Below, one piece after another: positions 1 through 8,693 of a stretch of DNA of 34,967 nt. Under the pieces are notes generated by a model, which was not told the DNA's origin, searched no databases, and worked only from the letters and a program-made list of their open reading frames with translations. Within the stretch, counting starts at the first letter, position 1; each line of letters starts with the position of its first letter. Origin of the DNA: a virus. The stretch spans positions 1-34,967 of IMG/VR virus record IMGVR_UViG_3300025127_000118. One strand, given 5' to 3'. A program made the translations under genes and the position numbers.

Positions 1-440
1 ACACCGACAAGATCTCTAGCTCGTTGTGCTGCGGCTAACTGGTCAGCTGTTAATCCTGCAACCTCTTGCGGGACAATAACCGGTCTGCCTTCTTCGTCAA
101 AAAAGGTGCGCTCTGCTGCACGCATGGCGCCGGGTATGAACCCGCCTTCGCCATCCAAGCCAAACAATAATTGTTGGAGAGCGGGATCTCTTGATGTGGT
201 TGAGGTAGTTGCAGACGCCACATATGGAGCATCGCCCGCTGTTTCTTGTGCAGCAGGCAAGGCACCGATACCTGCTTGCTGTTGTCTAAAATTTCTTAAT
301 TCATCGACAGTTATGCCGTAAAAATCAGCTTCTTGTTGATCGTATTCTTCTTGTGTTAAAGGCTCAAACTCCTCTGGATCGAACCCATAAAAACTTGCGT
401 CTAATATACCGCCTTCTTGATATTCTCTAACTGGTTGCAT
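1..440 (-). CDS. Hypothetical phage virion-associated protein (3' end cut by window)
   Basis: The first 146 codons of a gene that continues past the left edge; no stop codon lies inside the window. It starts with ATG at 440, inside the last 14 bases of the upstream gene, so the two are probably translationally coupled. The visible protein is acidic and rich in Glu, Gln and Ala (starts MQPVREYQEGGIL), with no signal peptide or membrane segment. I do not recognise the family. Its position after a large Gly/Ala-rich virion-type protein suggests another internal virion or tail component. Confidence 0.7.
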   Translation of the reverse strand, partial: MQPVREYQEGGILDASFYGFDPEEFEPLTQEEYDQQEADFYGITVDELRNFRQQQAGIGALPAAQETAGDAPYVASATTSTTSRDPALQQLLFGLDGEGGFIPGAMRAAERTFFDEEGRPVIVPQEVAGLTADQLAAAQRARDLVG

Positions 441-2313
441 TCGCGTATCTCCCGAAGACATCCATCATTTGATACATTAGCTGAGTTCCACGATCTCTGC
501 TTTCAGAACCAGATGGCACCAAAGTCAATATGCCGTTAGGCTCTTCGTTTAATTCAAATGAACCAGCTCCTCTAACCGCTTGTCCGGTCATTACAAACTC
601 GCCGTCACTCAACATCGCTGGGATGTCGTCACTTGTTTCGGTTCCAGGTCCGTCTATGTCGCCGTTCATTCTTTGGAAATCTTCCATGGCTACGTCGCCA
701 CCTTCGGCATAAGCCATAGGCATTATCGCCCCGCCCATGGCTGCTTGTTGTACATATGGAGATGTTACAGCTTCTCTTCTTGGTCCTGCCTGTCCGCCGC
801 TTAATGTTGGGAATCTAGGCTGTAAACCAAACTCAACAGGATTTGGTGCGGCTCTGCCCATCCTACGAGCTATCTCCGCTTCTATGTTAAATCTTCCGCC
901 TGCATCCATCGTAGTCAATGGAGTCAACGGCACGCCCCTGTCTCTTCGAGTTTCATCCATAGCAAGCTGGCCAAGTTTTAGCGCAGCTCCACCTGCTAAC
1001 CCTAAACCTGCAAGGCTACCTAGACCACCAGCCAAGCCGCCACCACCACCAGCAGCTCCCGGTAAAAGTCCACCTAAGAACCTGCTTATTGCACTACCTT
1101 GTGGCTGTGCAGCTGTTGTAGTTGTCGTCGGCGTAGTAGTTGTCGTCGGCGTAGTAGTTGTCGTCGTGGTTGCAGTGGGATCAGGCTGGAAAAACGGCTG
1201 TCCGTCTGGACCAGTGCCAAAAATGTAACCGCCAGCTTTCTTTAAGTTACCAAAAAGACCAATCTTGTCTTCTCCCGGCATAATTAATTCAGTTGCTTTT
1301 CCTAAGAATCCTTCACCCGGTAACGAAGCTAAACCGCCACCGACTGATTGTATTTTTCCTACTAATCCTTTTTTAGCAAAATCTGCTGCTGAAGTACCAC
1401 CTAAGCTACCGATACCTGTAATAGCTTTACCAAATGTATATCCTGATAACCCACCTTTTAATGCTTCGCCTATGTTTTTTCCGGCTGCTAGGTTGGTTGC
1501 AGCACCTATACCAGCAGCAACCAAAGGACCAACGCCCGGAATAAAGTTAGCTAATGGACCGGCTACAGGTGCAATTTTTTTGGCTACTTTTTTGAGTGCC
1601 TTACCTATCTTTTTGAAAAAACCAAACTCTTCGAGTCCTGTCATTTGGTTTAGGCTTGCGATACCCACACCAGCTACAGCTTCTTGTGGATCAATACCAG
1701 CTTCCATGAATTTTTTTTCAATCATGGACTCTAATTCTGGATCATCTAAAAACTGTGGCGGCAAAACCACTTCGCCAGGACTAAGGTGAGCCAACACAGT
1801 ATCTTCGCCTGTACCAGCCTCTTGTATCATCAAAGCTTGATCAGCTAACGGAGCTTGTGCGCCTAGTTGTAGGCGCTCGATGGTTTTTCCTAATTGTTTT
1901 TGTTCGTCTACGTCGTCACTGGCTTGCATCTCCATCATGAGCTGCTGTATACGAGCGCCCAGATCATCTTCACCAGTTTGTTGCATCATCATAAGTTCTT
2001 GGTCTGATACGGCTCCAACACCTTCAAACGCATTCATTTCATTTCCGGTAACGCCCATGGCATCCATGACCGCTTCCATTTCTTTGTTAGAAATAGCGCC
2101 TTTGTTCCTTGTGAGCATGTCCAGTGTTGCGCCTAAAGCCATATCTGTTGGCCTAGCACCACCTAAATTTTGTTGAATCATATCCATATCTCTGTTGGAT
2201 ATTGATCCCTTAAGAGGGCTTAAAGCCATCATTTCTTGGTCAGAAACCGCACCAGCTCCCGCAAATTGGTTAATTCGATCTAAAAGTTCTGGTGATATTG
2301 TGTTCTCTGCCAT
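427..2313 (-). CDS. Large Gly/Ala/Met-rich phage structural protein, possibly internal virion protein
   Basis: A 628-residue protein. The N-terminal 130 residues contain imperfect repeats around GAVSDQEMM, GSISNRDMD and GAISNKEME. A middle region (about 230-300) is Lys-rich, then strongly hydrophobic and Gly/Ala-rich, and could interact with membranes. A Thr/Pro tract follows (about 380-400), then Gly-rich sequence. Two GE-V/F-V motifs, LSPGEVVLPP and MLSDGEFVM, resemble motifs I associate with large marine-phage internal or tape-measure-like proteins. The gene follows the neck/nozzle genes, where podoviruses encode ejected internal proteins. The family is not certain and no enzymatic domain is visible. 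Confidence 0.7.
   Translation of the reverse strand: MAENTISPELLDRINQFAGAGAVSDQEMMALSPLKGSISNRDMDMIQQNLGGARPTDMALGATLDMLTRNKGAISNKEMEAVMDAMGVTGNEMNAFEGVGAVSDQELMMMQQTGEDDLGARIQQLMMEMQASDDVDEQKQLGKTIERLQLGAQAPLADQALMIQEAGTGEDTVLAHLSPGEVVLPPQFLDDPELESMIEKKFMEAGIDPQEAVAGVGIASLNQMTGLEEFGFFKKIGKALKKVAKKIAPVAGPLANFIPGVGPLVAAGIGAATNLAAGKNIGEALKGGLSGYTFGKAITGIGSLGGTSAADFAKKGLVGKIQSVGGGLASLPGEGFLGKATELIMPGEDKIGLFGNLKKAGGYIFGTGPDGQPFFQPDPTATTTTTTTPTTTTTPTTTTTAAQPQGSAISRFLGGLLPGAAGGGGGLAGGLGSLAGLGLAGGAALKLGQLAMDETRRDRGVPLTPLTTMDAGGRFNIEAEIARRMGRAAPNPVEFGLQPRFPTLSGGQAGPRREAVTSPYVQQAAMGGAIMPMAYAEGGDVAMEDFQRMNGDIDGPGTETSDDIPAMLSDGEFVMTGQAVRGAGSFELNEEPNGILTLVPSGSESRDRGTQLMYQMMDVFGRYANATS
1115..1175 (-). repeat. 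Thr/Pro-coding short tandem repeat
   Basis: Repeats of an 18-base unit on the plus strand (GTAGTTGTCGTCGGCGTA) encode runs of Thr separated by single Pro in the large virion-type protein. It looks like a flexible linker and is a likely slippage site. Confidence 0.75.
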
Positions 2314-2317
2314 AATA

Positions 2318-2629
2318 TTAACTTGTCGTGACGGTTACACTGCCAACGCTCAAAGTGCCTCCCAATCCTGTTACATATGTTTGATGCTCATATAAATTCC
2401 TAAATTCCGTGCCATCAAACGCTTGATGGACTTCCACGGTGCTATTAAATATTATAGCACCAGTAGCGAATTGTAACGCAGAAATTTCTGAAGCGTTGAA
2501 AACCGGCGTTTTATCCACATCTTTAGCGCCTAGATTGATCTCTAAGATCCTAACCAAACGATTAAACGTATCGGCACTAACCTCGCCGTCCATAGCAAGA
2601 GGCAAGCGAGTCTCAAGAATTTTTGCCAT
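2318..2629 (-). CDS. Small phage protein with SVGxVTxTTS C-terminus
   Basis: A 103-residue protein between the nozzle-like protein and the large virion protein. The start ATG at 2629 shares one base with the stop of the upstream gene (TAATG-type junction), so translation is coupled. No signal peptide or membrane segment is visible. The last residues (SVGSVTVTTS) nearly match the last residues of the 104-residue protein at 6652-6966 (SVGEVTITTS), which suggests a shared docking tail among neck proteins. A virion role is inferred from position and this match. Confidence 0.65.
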   Translation of the reverse strand: MAKILETRLPLAMDGEVSADTFNRLVRILEINLGAKDVDKTPVFNASEISALQFATGAIIFNSTVEVHQAFDGTEFRNLYEHQTYVTGLGGTLSVGSVTVTTS

Positions 2630-4539
2630 TAGCCTCGACGCCCGGAGGGTTGTATGTCTAGCCTAGTGTCACCGACTCTAAATTTGTAATCTTTTTTGTT
2701 TGCTTCAACGCTGTTGTCATCGTCACTTTCAAACCGCAGAACCACCTGTCTGGTTCTTGTGCGCAAATTTGTAAAACGAGTGGATGTAGTAATTTGACTA
2801 GTGCTGTCTGTAGACAGTGTGTCATTGTTGTAATCTCTTCTTTTCACAACAATGTTCATCGCTGGTGTATTTGAAACGCCAGTTGTAGTTGAAAATTTTA
2901 TATCAGGTATAAGCTTTTTGACGAACATAAAGTTTTCGCCGTCCGCAAGATCAATGTCTGCTGACTCAATAAACACGTCAGCCATCGCGCTGTCATCATC
3001 GTTAAAACCAGATTCATGCAAATAGATAACACCTGAACCTGAAGCTTTGCCAGCTGCTAGTGGTTTGTCTTCGATACCTGCATCTAGCCAGCTGTATCTA
3101 ACCAGCTTGCCAATACTCCAAGTTGATTCTTCGTAGTTGTAAATCACGTAGCGCGAAATCTCATCCGTGCCGTCTTCTTCTGACACATACCAAAACCAGA
3201 CTTCAGAGTGTTCAGCGTGCAGTGATGCGTAACATTTGAAAGCTTGAGTAAGATTGAGATCTGAAAACACATAATCTTGTACACTACACGGTAGTTTTTT
3301 TACGGCACCGTTATAGTAGTAAAAGCCGTTTTTGCTCATAAAAAACACACCAACAGGACTATTGACTGCTGCTTTCGGAGCGATAAGTCCAGCACCCTCG
3401 TTTATGAGATTGAGAGCAAAAGTAAGTGGTGGTCCGATAAACGTCATTGAGTAAAGGCTGGTGTCGGTCCAAATCAAGGTTTCTTGTCTTGATTTCAAAC
3501 CGCCTACAATCAGTGATCCAGATGATAGCCTTACGGATCCAGCTGTATTGGTAGCTGTCGGATTAAAGTCTAGTTCGTTTTCTGTGTCTGAGAAGGCAAC
3601 TAACATAGGGTCGATAACGCCTGTTCTGTTGCCGCTACTGCTGTCAATAGGATCAGCGCCAAGCACGATCAAATGACGATCTACTTCACTGGTTATCACT
3701 TGTAGCCCCAAAGTAGGCACTTTGCTTGCACCGGAAATCCCTTGTAGCTCTAACGCCCTGGTGGATAATCCATCGTTTTCAACCCACCTGAATATGCCTC
3801 CACCTCTTGGGTTTATGATTAAGTTTTCACCAAAATTGTCATGCGTCCAAAGTCTGAGCTGGCCCTCAGCTGTTATGGCAGACGAAGAACCCCAAGTGCC
3901 AGCGCCCCATGTACCAACACCCCATCCAGTGCTAGGCACATAAACGTCCAAACCTGTATTGATTTGATAGTTTCCAACAACGCTACTACCGCCATTGCCG
4001 CTATCACTTGAGTTTGCCGTCACCTCTGCACCGCTGGTATCTTTAGCAGTGACCGTGTAAGTGTTAGTCCCGGTAACCAAAAGTATTTGATACTCTTGAT
4101 TAATGACTGTCGCCGTTACGTTACCACCCAAAGAAGCAGCGCCTGAGAAAGTTACAAAATCGCCCGTAGCTGCGCCGTGTGAGGCGTCAGTTACGGTCAG
4201 GGTAGAGGATCCATTAGTTGCGCTAAATGTAACGTCTCCGGCGCTTGTTGTAAGTCTTATGGGGGTTATATCGTTGTAGGCTTCACCCTCTTCGATATAG
4301 TATTTTAGATGCGTGCCGATACCCAAGTATCGCGCTCCGCCAAGGGAGATCCAGCTGTGTAAAGCCCTGCCGGATCCTAAATAGGTGTTGCTATCGGATT
4401 GTTTTTCCCAGCCACCAATTTTTTCTGGCCTGCCTTTTCTAAACCGAATAAGGTTGCCGTCTACCCATCCGTTTTCGTTTGAGTAATCGGTTTCCTCTTT
4501 ATTGATACCCGGTCTAAAATTTAATGTTGTTAGTGGCAT
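2629..4539 (-). CDS. Tail nozzle / packaged-DNA stabilisation-like protein
   Basis: A 636-residue protein that opens with TLNFRPGINKEETDYSNE and RFRKGRPEKIGGWE, an N-terminus typical of the beta-rich stabilisation/nozzle proteins (P22 gp10-like) of marine podoviruses. It contains a WGVGTWGAGTWG aromatic-glycine motif at about residue 205-215 and later beta-rich blocks with Y/F-rich strands. It follows adaptor-like genes and would sit at the tip of the portal-adaptor stack. There is no clear Shine-Dalgarno sequence. A TGGTAAAAT box ends 6 bases before the ATG, so a leaderless transcript is possible. Family by recognition only. Confidence 0.65.
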   Translation of the reverse strand: MPLTTLNFRPGINKEETDYSNENGWVDGNLIRFRKGRPEKIGGWEKQSDSNTYLGSGRALHSWISLGGARYLGIGTHLKYYIEEGEAYNDITPIRLTTSAGDVTFSATNGSSTLTVTDASHGAATGDFVTFSGAASLGGNVTATVINQEYQILLVTGTNTYTVTAKDTSGAEVTANSSDSGNGGSSVVGNYQINTGLDVYVPSTGWGVGTWGAGTWGSSSAITAEGQLRLWTHDNFGENLIINPRGGGIFRWVENDGLSTRALELQGISGASKVPTLGLQVITSEVDRHLIVLGADPIDSSSGNRTGVIDPMLVAFSDTENELDFNPTATNTAGSVRLSSGSLIVGGLKSRQETLIWTDTSLYSMTFIGPPLTFALNLINEGAGLIAPKAAVNSPVGVFFMSKNGFYYYNGAVKKLPCSVQDYVFSDLNLTQAFKCYASLHAEHSEVWFWYVSEEDGTDEISRYVIYNYEESTWSIGKLVRYSWLDAGIEDKPLAAGKASGSGVIYLHESGFNDDDSAMADVFIESADIDLADGENFMFVKKLIPDIKFSTTTGVSNTPAMNIVVKRRDYNNDTLSTDSTSQITTSTRFTNLRTRTRQVVLRFESDDDNSVEANKKDYKFRVGDTRLDIQPSGRRG

Positions 4540-4568
4540 ACAAAAATTTTACCACAAAAGATTAAATT

Positions 4569-4997
4569 CTAAGCCAATCGTATAATCGCAGCTGTTGCAT
4601 TCGCAGCCGGGAACACAATTGTAAAATTACCTGCGGTACTGGTTTTGTCACCACCAAAGTCAATGACAGCTACAGCTTTGTCAGATTGCGTGTCATTGTA
4701 AATCATGCATCCTCTTGCTGTAACCGTAGCAGTTCCAAACGTAAGATCCGCAAAATCACATAGGGCTGTAGTGCCGGATGTTGTTGGCGTGACTGACGTT
4801 AAAGTGGCTCCGCCACTGGTGTAGTTTGTACCTGATGCCTGCCCGGTTGTCGTAAAAGCTGTCGTAGTGGCGCCCAAAGTAGCCGAGCTAGTGTACAAAG
4901 CAAGCTTAAAAGAATTACCGGAGCTGGCAGTAAAATTATGTGTACCGACAAGCAGCTCTTGCTTAAAACTTGTTGGTATAGCGCTTGATATTGCCAT
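4569..4997 (-). CDS. Ser/Thr/Ala-rich phage structural protein, hypothetical
   Basis: A 142-residue protein very rich in Thr, Ala, Ser and Gly, beginning MAISSAIPTSFKQELLVG. The alternating hydrophobic/Thr pattern suggests an all-beta fold. It resembles small virion proteins common in marine phage genomes, but I cannot name the family. An AAGGAG ribosome-binding site lies about 9 bases before the ATG. It sits between a 98-residue gene and the nozzle-like gene, within the neck/tail block. Confidence 0.6.
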   Translation of the reverse strand: MAISSAIPTSFKQELLVGTHNFTASSGNSFKLALYTSSATLGATTTAFTTTGQASGTNYTSGGATLTSVTPTTSGTTALCDFADLTFGTATVTARGCMIYNDTQSDKAVAVIDFGGDKTSTAGNFTIVFPAANATAAIIRLA

Positions 4998-4999
4998 AA

Positions 5000-5296
5000 C
5001 TATAACTCCTTAATTATCTTCGCCATGTCATGATGACCTTGACTTGTCAATAAGTTTACCATAGTTGTCCGATCTGAGGTAATTGCGTTCTTAATTCCGT
5101 ACAACACTATCGTATAGATATAATTTTGAAAAGCTTCAGCTTGCTGCCTAACGTGCGGTGGTGCTTCCGCTGAAATGTCACAAATCTTCTTTGTTATTTG
5201 CTCTGCCCAAAACTCAGGGTCATGGCCTTTATTTTGTGTGGTTTCAACCATCACGCTGCCTAGTTCTAAAAAGCTATCCTTGCCCATGTCAGCCAC
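5000..5296 (-). CDS. Hypothetical phage protein, helical
   Basis: A 98-residue, mainly helical, mildly acidic protein. The start overlaps the end of the upstream Rossmann-like gene by 8 bases, and the stop lies 2 bases before the next start. No motif, signal peptide or membrane segment is seen. It is kept as a real gene because the tight spacing matches the rest of the operon. Confidence 0.6.
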   Translation of the reverse strand: MADMGKDSFLELGSVMVETTQNKGHDPEFWAEQITKKICDISAEAPPHVRQQAEAFQNYIYTIVLYGIKNAITSDRTTMVNLLTSQGHHDMAKIIKEL

Positions 5297-6008
5297 GGTA
5301 AGGCTCCGGCGATAAAACAGGCTCTGGAACCTTAGCTCCAGCCTTTTTCATTTCTTTTTCGATCTGCGAGTTTCCGCAAACTATCCAGCCAGAGTCATGA
5401 TTGACTGCGACTACAGGGTCCCCTAATCGGTGAAAACCGTATATGCGCTCTTCTAACGGCACGTTTTGATCGAGCAAACCAGATCTATGAGATACCCCGA
5501 TTTCAATGTTTGCTTCCATACATTTAGCCAGCCAAAACTCTACACACGCCCTGCCAGCTTCTGCAAAATGCAAATTGTGTTGATAGCTATAATCGACGCC
5601 AAAAAGATCGATCCTCGCTACTTTGTTCCAGTAGGCGAATGCTATTGTCATCGGTATGGTGTTGTTGAGGTATGCGCATTTAGTATCCTGCACCACCTCT
5701 TTTATAGGATATACGACAGCTGATGGCACACGCTCATCAAGCTCGCAGGTGTAGCAAGGTATATCACACTCTGGCAAAAACTTTTTCATCACATCGGTTT
5801 GCGCTCCCGCATCATCGGTATCAAAAAACCGACTGGCGGGGTCCAACATGAACATACGATCTGATTTATAGACAGCGGCTGCGGAGTTGACGGTCCAGAC
5901 TTCATCCCATTGCATGCTGTTTTCTGCACCGATGGCATAATCTACTTGGGAGTTGCCCAGGGCAACAATCGCTACGTGAGCGCCCTGAAGCGACTCAATT
6001 TTTGGCAT
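5289..6008 (-). CDS. Rossmann-like protein, possibly DUF115/MptE-like
   Basis: A 239-residue protein. The N-terminus has VAIVALGNSQVDY, then VWTVNSAAAVYKSDRMFMLD, and later KVARIDLFGVDYSY. This order (glycine-containing first strand, a vanishing-subject strand ending in D, then a DLFGVDY strand) resembles the Rossmann-type domain shared by DUF115 proteins, 6-hydroxymethylpterin pyrophosphokinase MptE-like proteins and some glycosyltransferases. In a phage neck block it might modify a sugar or structural protein; the substrate is unknown. The start shares one base with the stop of the upstream adaptor-like gene. Fold assignment is moderate, function unassigned. Confidence 0.55.
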   Translation of the reverse strand: MPKIESLQGAHVAIVALGNSQVDYAIGAENSMQWDEVWTVNSAAAVYKSDRMFMLDPASRFFDTDDAGAQTDVMKKFLPECDIPCYTCELDERVPSAVVYPIKEVVQDTKCAYLNNTIPMTIAFAYWNKVARIDLFGVDYSYQHNLHFAEAGRACVEFWLAKCMEANIEIGVSHRSGLLDQNVPLEERIYGFHRLGDPVVAVNHDSGWIVCGNSQIEKEMKKAGAKVPEPVLSPEPYRG

Positions 6009-6655
6009 TAATTTACTCCTGTTCTCAGGAGGTCGTAACGATATTCGTCTCTGGTTGCACGCCCCTCGCTGAAAGTCTTCATTCTAGCAATGGCTTCTTT
6101 GAAACGCTGTTCCAATGTCGCTATGACATCGGGTTGCTCTTTAAGAAACACTGCCGCCTCTGCGAGAGAACCATAAAGAAGTGCGTCAGGGTAGTCTGTG
6201 GATAGTAATGTAGTGCCACTTTCTGCACCGGACGTTAGGGACGCCGGTTTATGCAGATAGTGGATTTCTACGTCGTAGTTTGCATCAGGCACTGGAGCAA
6301 GCTCAAATGCCGTATCATCAAACAATGAATAGTATCTAGGCCTACCAGTTGTGGTTGTATTAGGCGCAAACTCTTTAATAAAAGAGGTGTGCTTAAAATC
6401 TAAATAGTGGTAGGTGTTTGCAGATATAATCGCCACACTAAACGGCGCGTAAAAGTCAGAGGGCGTGGCTAAAAATCTATTGCTAGAAGTTACCTGGCCC
6501 GTGACGTTCTTACGCTGTTTTGGTAGCTCAACAAGCTTGAATATACGTTGTTCTGACTCTTGAATAAAAGTGGGCAGATTGTTAACAAATGTAGTCTCTG
6601 TACACTCTAAGTAGTCTTGTATTGCAGTTTTTAATGTCGCTAACGTAAAACTCAT
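6008..6655 (-). CDS. Phage adaptor-like neck protein
   Basis: A 215-residue protein starting MSFTLATLKTAIQDYLE, with the motif FIQESEQRIFKLVELP, then Y and D/E-rich beta segments (DFYAPFSV, EIHYLHKP) and a helical C-terminus ending in Arg/Tyr. This is the layout of the phage adaptor family found between portal and tail in many podo- and siphoviruses (DUF6682-like). It overlaps the upstream gene by 4 bases (ATGA). It would help connect the portal with the tail nozzle. Confidence 0.6.
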   Translation of the reverse strand: MSFTLATLKTAIQDYLECTETTFVNNLPTFIQESEQRIFKLVELPKQRKNVTGQVTSSNRFLATPSDFYAPFSVAIISANTYHYLDFKHTSFIKEFAPNTTTTGRPRYYSLFDDTAFELAPVPDANYDVEIHYLHKPASLTSGAESGTTLLSTDYPDALLYGSLAEAAVFLKEQPDVIATLEQRFKEAIARMKTFSEGRATRDEYRYDLLRTGVN

Positions 6656-6966
6656 GATGTCGTTATGGTTACCTCGCCAACACTTACAGTAAGCTCGTAA
6701 GTGTCAAGTTTAGTGCCAAGTATACCTTTGTCTACATTTGTATACAATACAAAAGACTGATTGAATTCTGATACCTCTGGTCGAGCGTTACGAATAGCCT
6801 GTGGATCTGCTGGCTTAGGCTTGGGATCTAATTGTGGGTGTTTGGGTGACCATTGATCTGGACCCACAATCAGACCATTCCAAGTTTTTTTCATCTCGCG
6901 TCGCTTGTAACGGAACCCGGTGATGTCGCAGATCCCGTAAGCTTCTTTTCCAGATGCGAATGCCAT
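6652..6966 (-). CDS. Small neck-region protein with SVGxVTxTTS C-terminus
   Basis: A 104-residue protein with an aromatic and basic N-terminus (YGICDITGFRYKRREMKKTW), a Pro/Lys-rich middle, and the C-terminal SVGEVTITTS shared with the protein at 2318-2629. The N-terminal CDITGFRY segment has one Cys and does not form a visible zinc ribbon. The start shares one base with the stop of the P22 gp4-like gene. It probably belongs to the head-tail junction; the exact role is unknown. Confidence 0.6.
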   Translation of the reverse strand: MAFASGKEAYGICDITGFRYKRREMKKTWNGLIVGPDQWSPKHPQLDPKPKPADPQAIRNARPEVSEFNQSFVLYTNVDKGILGTKLDTYELTVSVGEVTITTS

Positions 6967-7661
6967 TATGCTGAGTTATACCTATTTAAACTTGGGGTGA
7001 TTCTCAAGGACGTGCGCGGTTCATCTTGTGATAAAGCCCTGGTAAATTCTTCTTCGTAGACCTGTTTTAGCATGCCTGTCCTTTCCGGCGCTTTTTTCAT
7101 GCTGATGTAATAAGCAAGCCCAGCTACAAAACAAGGGAAAAATCTGAATGGCATATCTACTGTGTCTACAGCTCCATCAACATCATCCATACGGGTCAAG
7201 ACATTAAGTCTTACAGTGTAAGTGCTATTTTTATCAGGCACTGGCCAAACCGTAATCGTTGGAGTTGTTTGTTTGTTAACAAAAACTTGATTAGGTTTTC
7301 CGCTTGTCGTTTTGACGCTTAGGTTTGCATATTCTGCGCGACTAATTTTATTTAGAGGGAAGTCTGTAGTTTCGTTGTTAATAGTCTCTCGAATATATGC
7401 ATCCAGCACATCGATAGGCGCTGTGGCATTAGTCGAATCGATGTTATAAGTAGAAGTATCTTTAACCATGGTTATGTCTACTTCTTTTATCGTCCACTGA
7501 TTTAGGCCCCGGTTAGCCCATTCTGCCAGCATGAGGTTGGCGCTTCTTTTGGCAGTGCGTAAATCATAACCAGTGCGGAGCTCCAAGCCGCATCGCTCGA
7601 AAGCCTCTTCGATGTACTCCGATACATCTGGTTCAAAATTTTTGCTGCCGGATAATGCCAT
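6966..7661 (-). CDS. Head-to-tail adaptor, P22 gp4-like
   Basis: A 231-residue protein. The N-terminal half is helical with EYIEEAFERCGLELRTGYDL and ANLMLAEWANRGLNQWTI, matching the helical core expected of tail-accessory/adaptor proteins of the P22 gp4 type. The C-terminal half has beta segments (ITVWPVPD) and a second helical block. Such proteins bind below the portal after packaging and lead to the nozzle. It is immediately followed by two more neck candidates. Assignment is by pattern recognition. Confidence 0.6.
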   Translation of the reverse strand: MALSGSKNFEPDVSEYIEEAFERCGLELRTGYDLRTAKRSANLMLAEWANRGLNQWTIKEVDITMVKDTSTYNIDSTNATAPIDVLDAYIRETINNETTDFPLNKISRAEYANLSVKTTSGKPNQVFVNKQTTPTITVWPVPDKNSTYTVRLNVLTRMDDVDGAVDTVDMPFRFFPCFVAGLAYYISMKKAPERTGMLKQVYEEEFTRALSQDEPRTSLRITPSLNRYNSA

Positions 7662-8336
7662 TTAATCCTCGTATAAATTATTAAAAGTTATTGCCGGATC
7701 CAAATAACTTTCATGTCCCTCTGCGCTATGCGCCCACTGCGATGGTTTGAAGTCCGGTGCGCCTTCACCTGTAACCCACAAAGCTGGGCTTGTGGCCCTA
7801 ACACGGTTGTTAGGTAACGCAACCAGATTGCCTTTCCATTCACAATCTTCAGTAATATATAATACATGAGATTGCTTATGTTGTGCAGGATCGTCCGCAA
7901 TGTCTGAATCGGTGTAGTCAACCGTAAACAAATATTTAGCTTGATAAAACTCACCATCTATTTTTGCAATCCACGGTGAAGAGCTGACACGGTCCATAAC
8001 GGTGACCGCATGATGTCTCGATTCGCAATCCCAAGGTTGTGCCAAATGATCTTCCATGGGTTTTGGAAACTCTTCTAATGGCATGTCAAAAACCAGGCCT
8101 TGGATGGGCATACGCGCCCACATAGCGCCGCCGTGTACATTTTCTTCATCCCAATCTTCACAATCTGCCTCGCAGCCTGTAAAAACTACCTGAAAACTTA
8201 AGGAGCGGTCTGGAATAGTGTTAACGGCTATCGCTAGAGCGTGTATGTATTCATCATGATACTTTTCATGATTGTGGGTAAACTCCCGCCTCACCCAACA
8301 TTTAAAGTGCGGGACGTTACTTATAAGGTAGGACAT
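7662..8336 (-). CDS. Conserved hypothetical marine-phage protein
   Basis: A 224-residue acidic, Trp/His/Cys-containing protein (CWVRREFTHNHEKYHDEY; FTGCEADCEDWDEENVHGG). It has no signal peptide or membrane helix. It lies between the basic-protein run and the neck genes; its stop is directly followed by the P22 gp4-like start. I do not recognise a fold. The spaced His and Cys residues could bind a metal, but that is speculation. Confidence 0.55.
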   Translation of the reverse strand: MSYLISNVPHFKCWVRREFTHNHEKYHDEYIHALAIAVNTIPDRSLSFQVVFTGCEADCEDWDEENVHGGAMWARMPIQGLVFDMPLEEFPKPMEDHLAQPWDCESRHHAVTVMDRVSSSPWIAKIDGEFYQAKYLFTVDYTDSDIADDPAQHKQSHVLYITEDCEWKGNLVALPNNRVRATSPALWVTGEGAPDFKPSQWAHSAEGHESYLDPAITFNNLYED

Positions 8337-8339
8337 AGC

Positions 8340-8684
8340 TTACCTTTTTGATTTTCGGTTCATCGCTCCGCCTTTGGATTTACGCATGATGCGTCCGCCT
8401 TTCGACTTTTTCATCATAGCTCCACCCTTAGACTTCTTCATAAGAGATCCGCCTTTTGATTTTTTCATCATAGCGCCGCCCTTAGATTTTTTTGCCAACT
8501 TAGTGATCGCTTGATTTACGCCATTACGTTTGGTTTTTTTCATCATGGCTCCGCCTTTCGACTTTTTCATGAGAGAACCGCCCTTTGATTTACGCATCAT
8601 TGCGCCACCTTTGGATTTCTTCATCATGGAACCGCCTTTCGATTTTTTACCTATGGCATAACCTTTGGTTTTTCTATATGTCAT
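8340..8684 (-). CDS. Highly basic KSKGG tandem-repeat protein
   Basis: A 114-residue protein made almost entirely of a 9-residue unit of the form KSKGGAMMK, with nine KSKGG cores in two blocks separated by a short non-repeat linker (NGVNQAITKLA). About a third of residues are Lys or Arg. It has no hydrophobic segment or signal peptide. The composition suggests binding to DNA, RNA or an acidic protein surface. It lies in a run of five consecutive basic genes between virion genes. Function unknown; the repeated coding sequence is prone to unit gain or loss. Confidence 0.65.
   Translation of the reverse strand: MTYRKTKGYAIGKKSKGGSMMKKSKGGAMMRKSKGGSLMKKSKGGAMMKKTKRNGVNQAITKLAKKSKGGAMMKKSKGGSLMKKSKGGAMMKKSKGGRIMRKSKGGAMNRKSKR
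8340..8684 (-). repeat. 27-base tandem repeat coding for KSKGG units
   Basis: Almost the whole gene consists of diverged 27-base units (plus-strand core like CCGCCTTTCGACTTTTTCAT), with at least nine recognisable copies. Confidence 0.75.
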
Positions 8685-8693
8685 ATCCGCTCC

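Noticed and set aside
737-1789. Plus-strand open frames opposite the large virion gene
   Set aside because: Shadows of a Gly/Ala/Thr-rich gene, with no start signals and no neighbours on that strand.
8340-8684. Histone-like protein
   Set aside because: The KSKGG repeats are basic, but Met/Gly-rich units and no known fold do not support a histone-type name.
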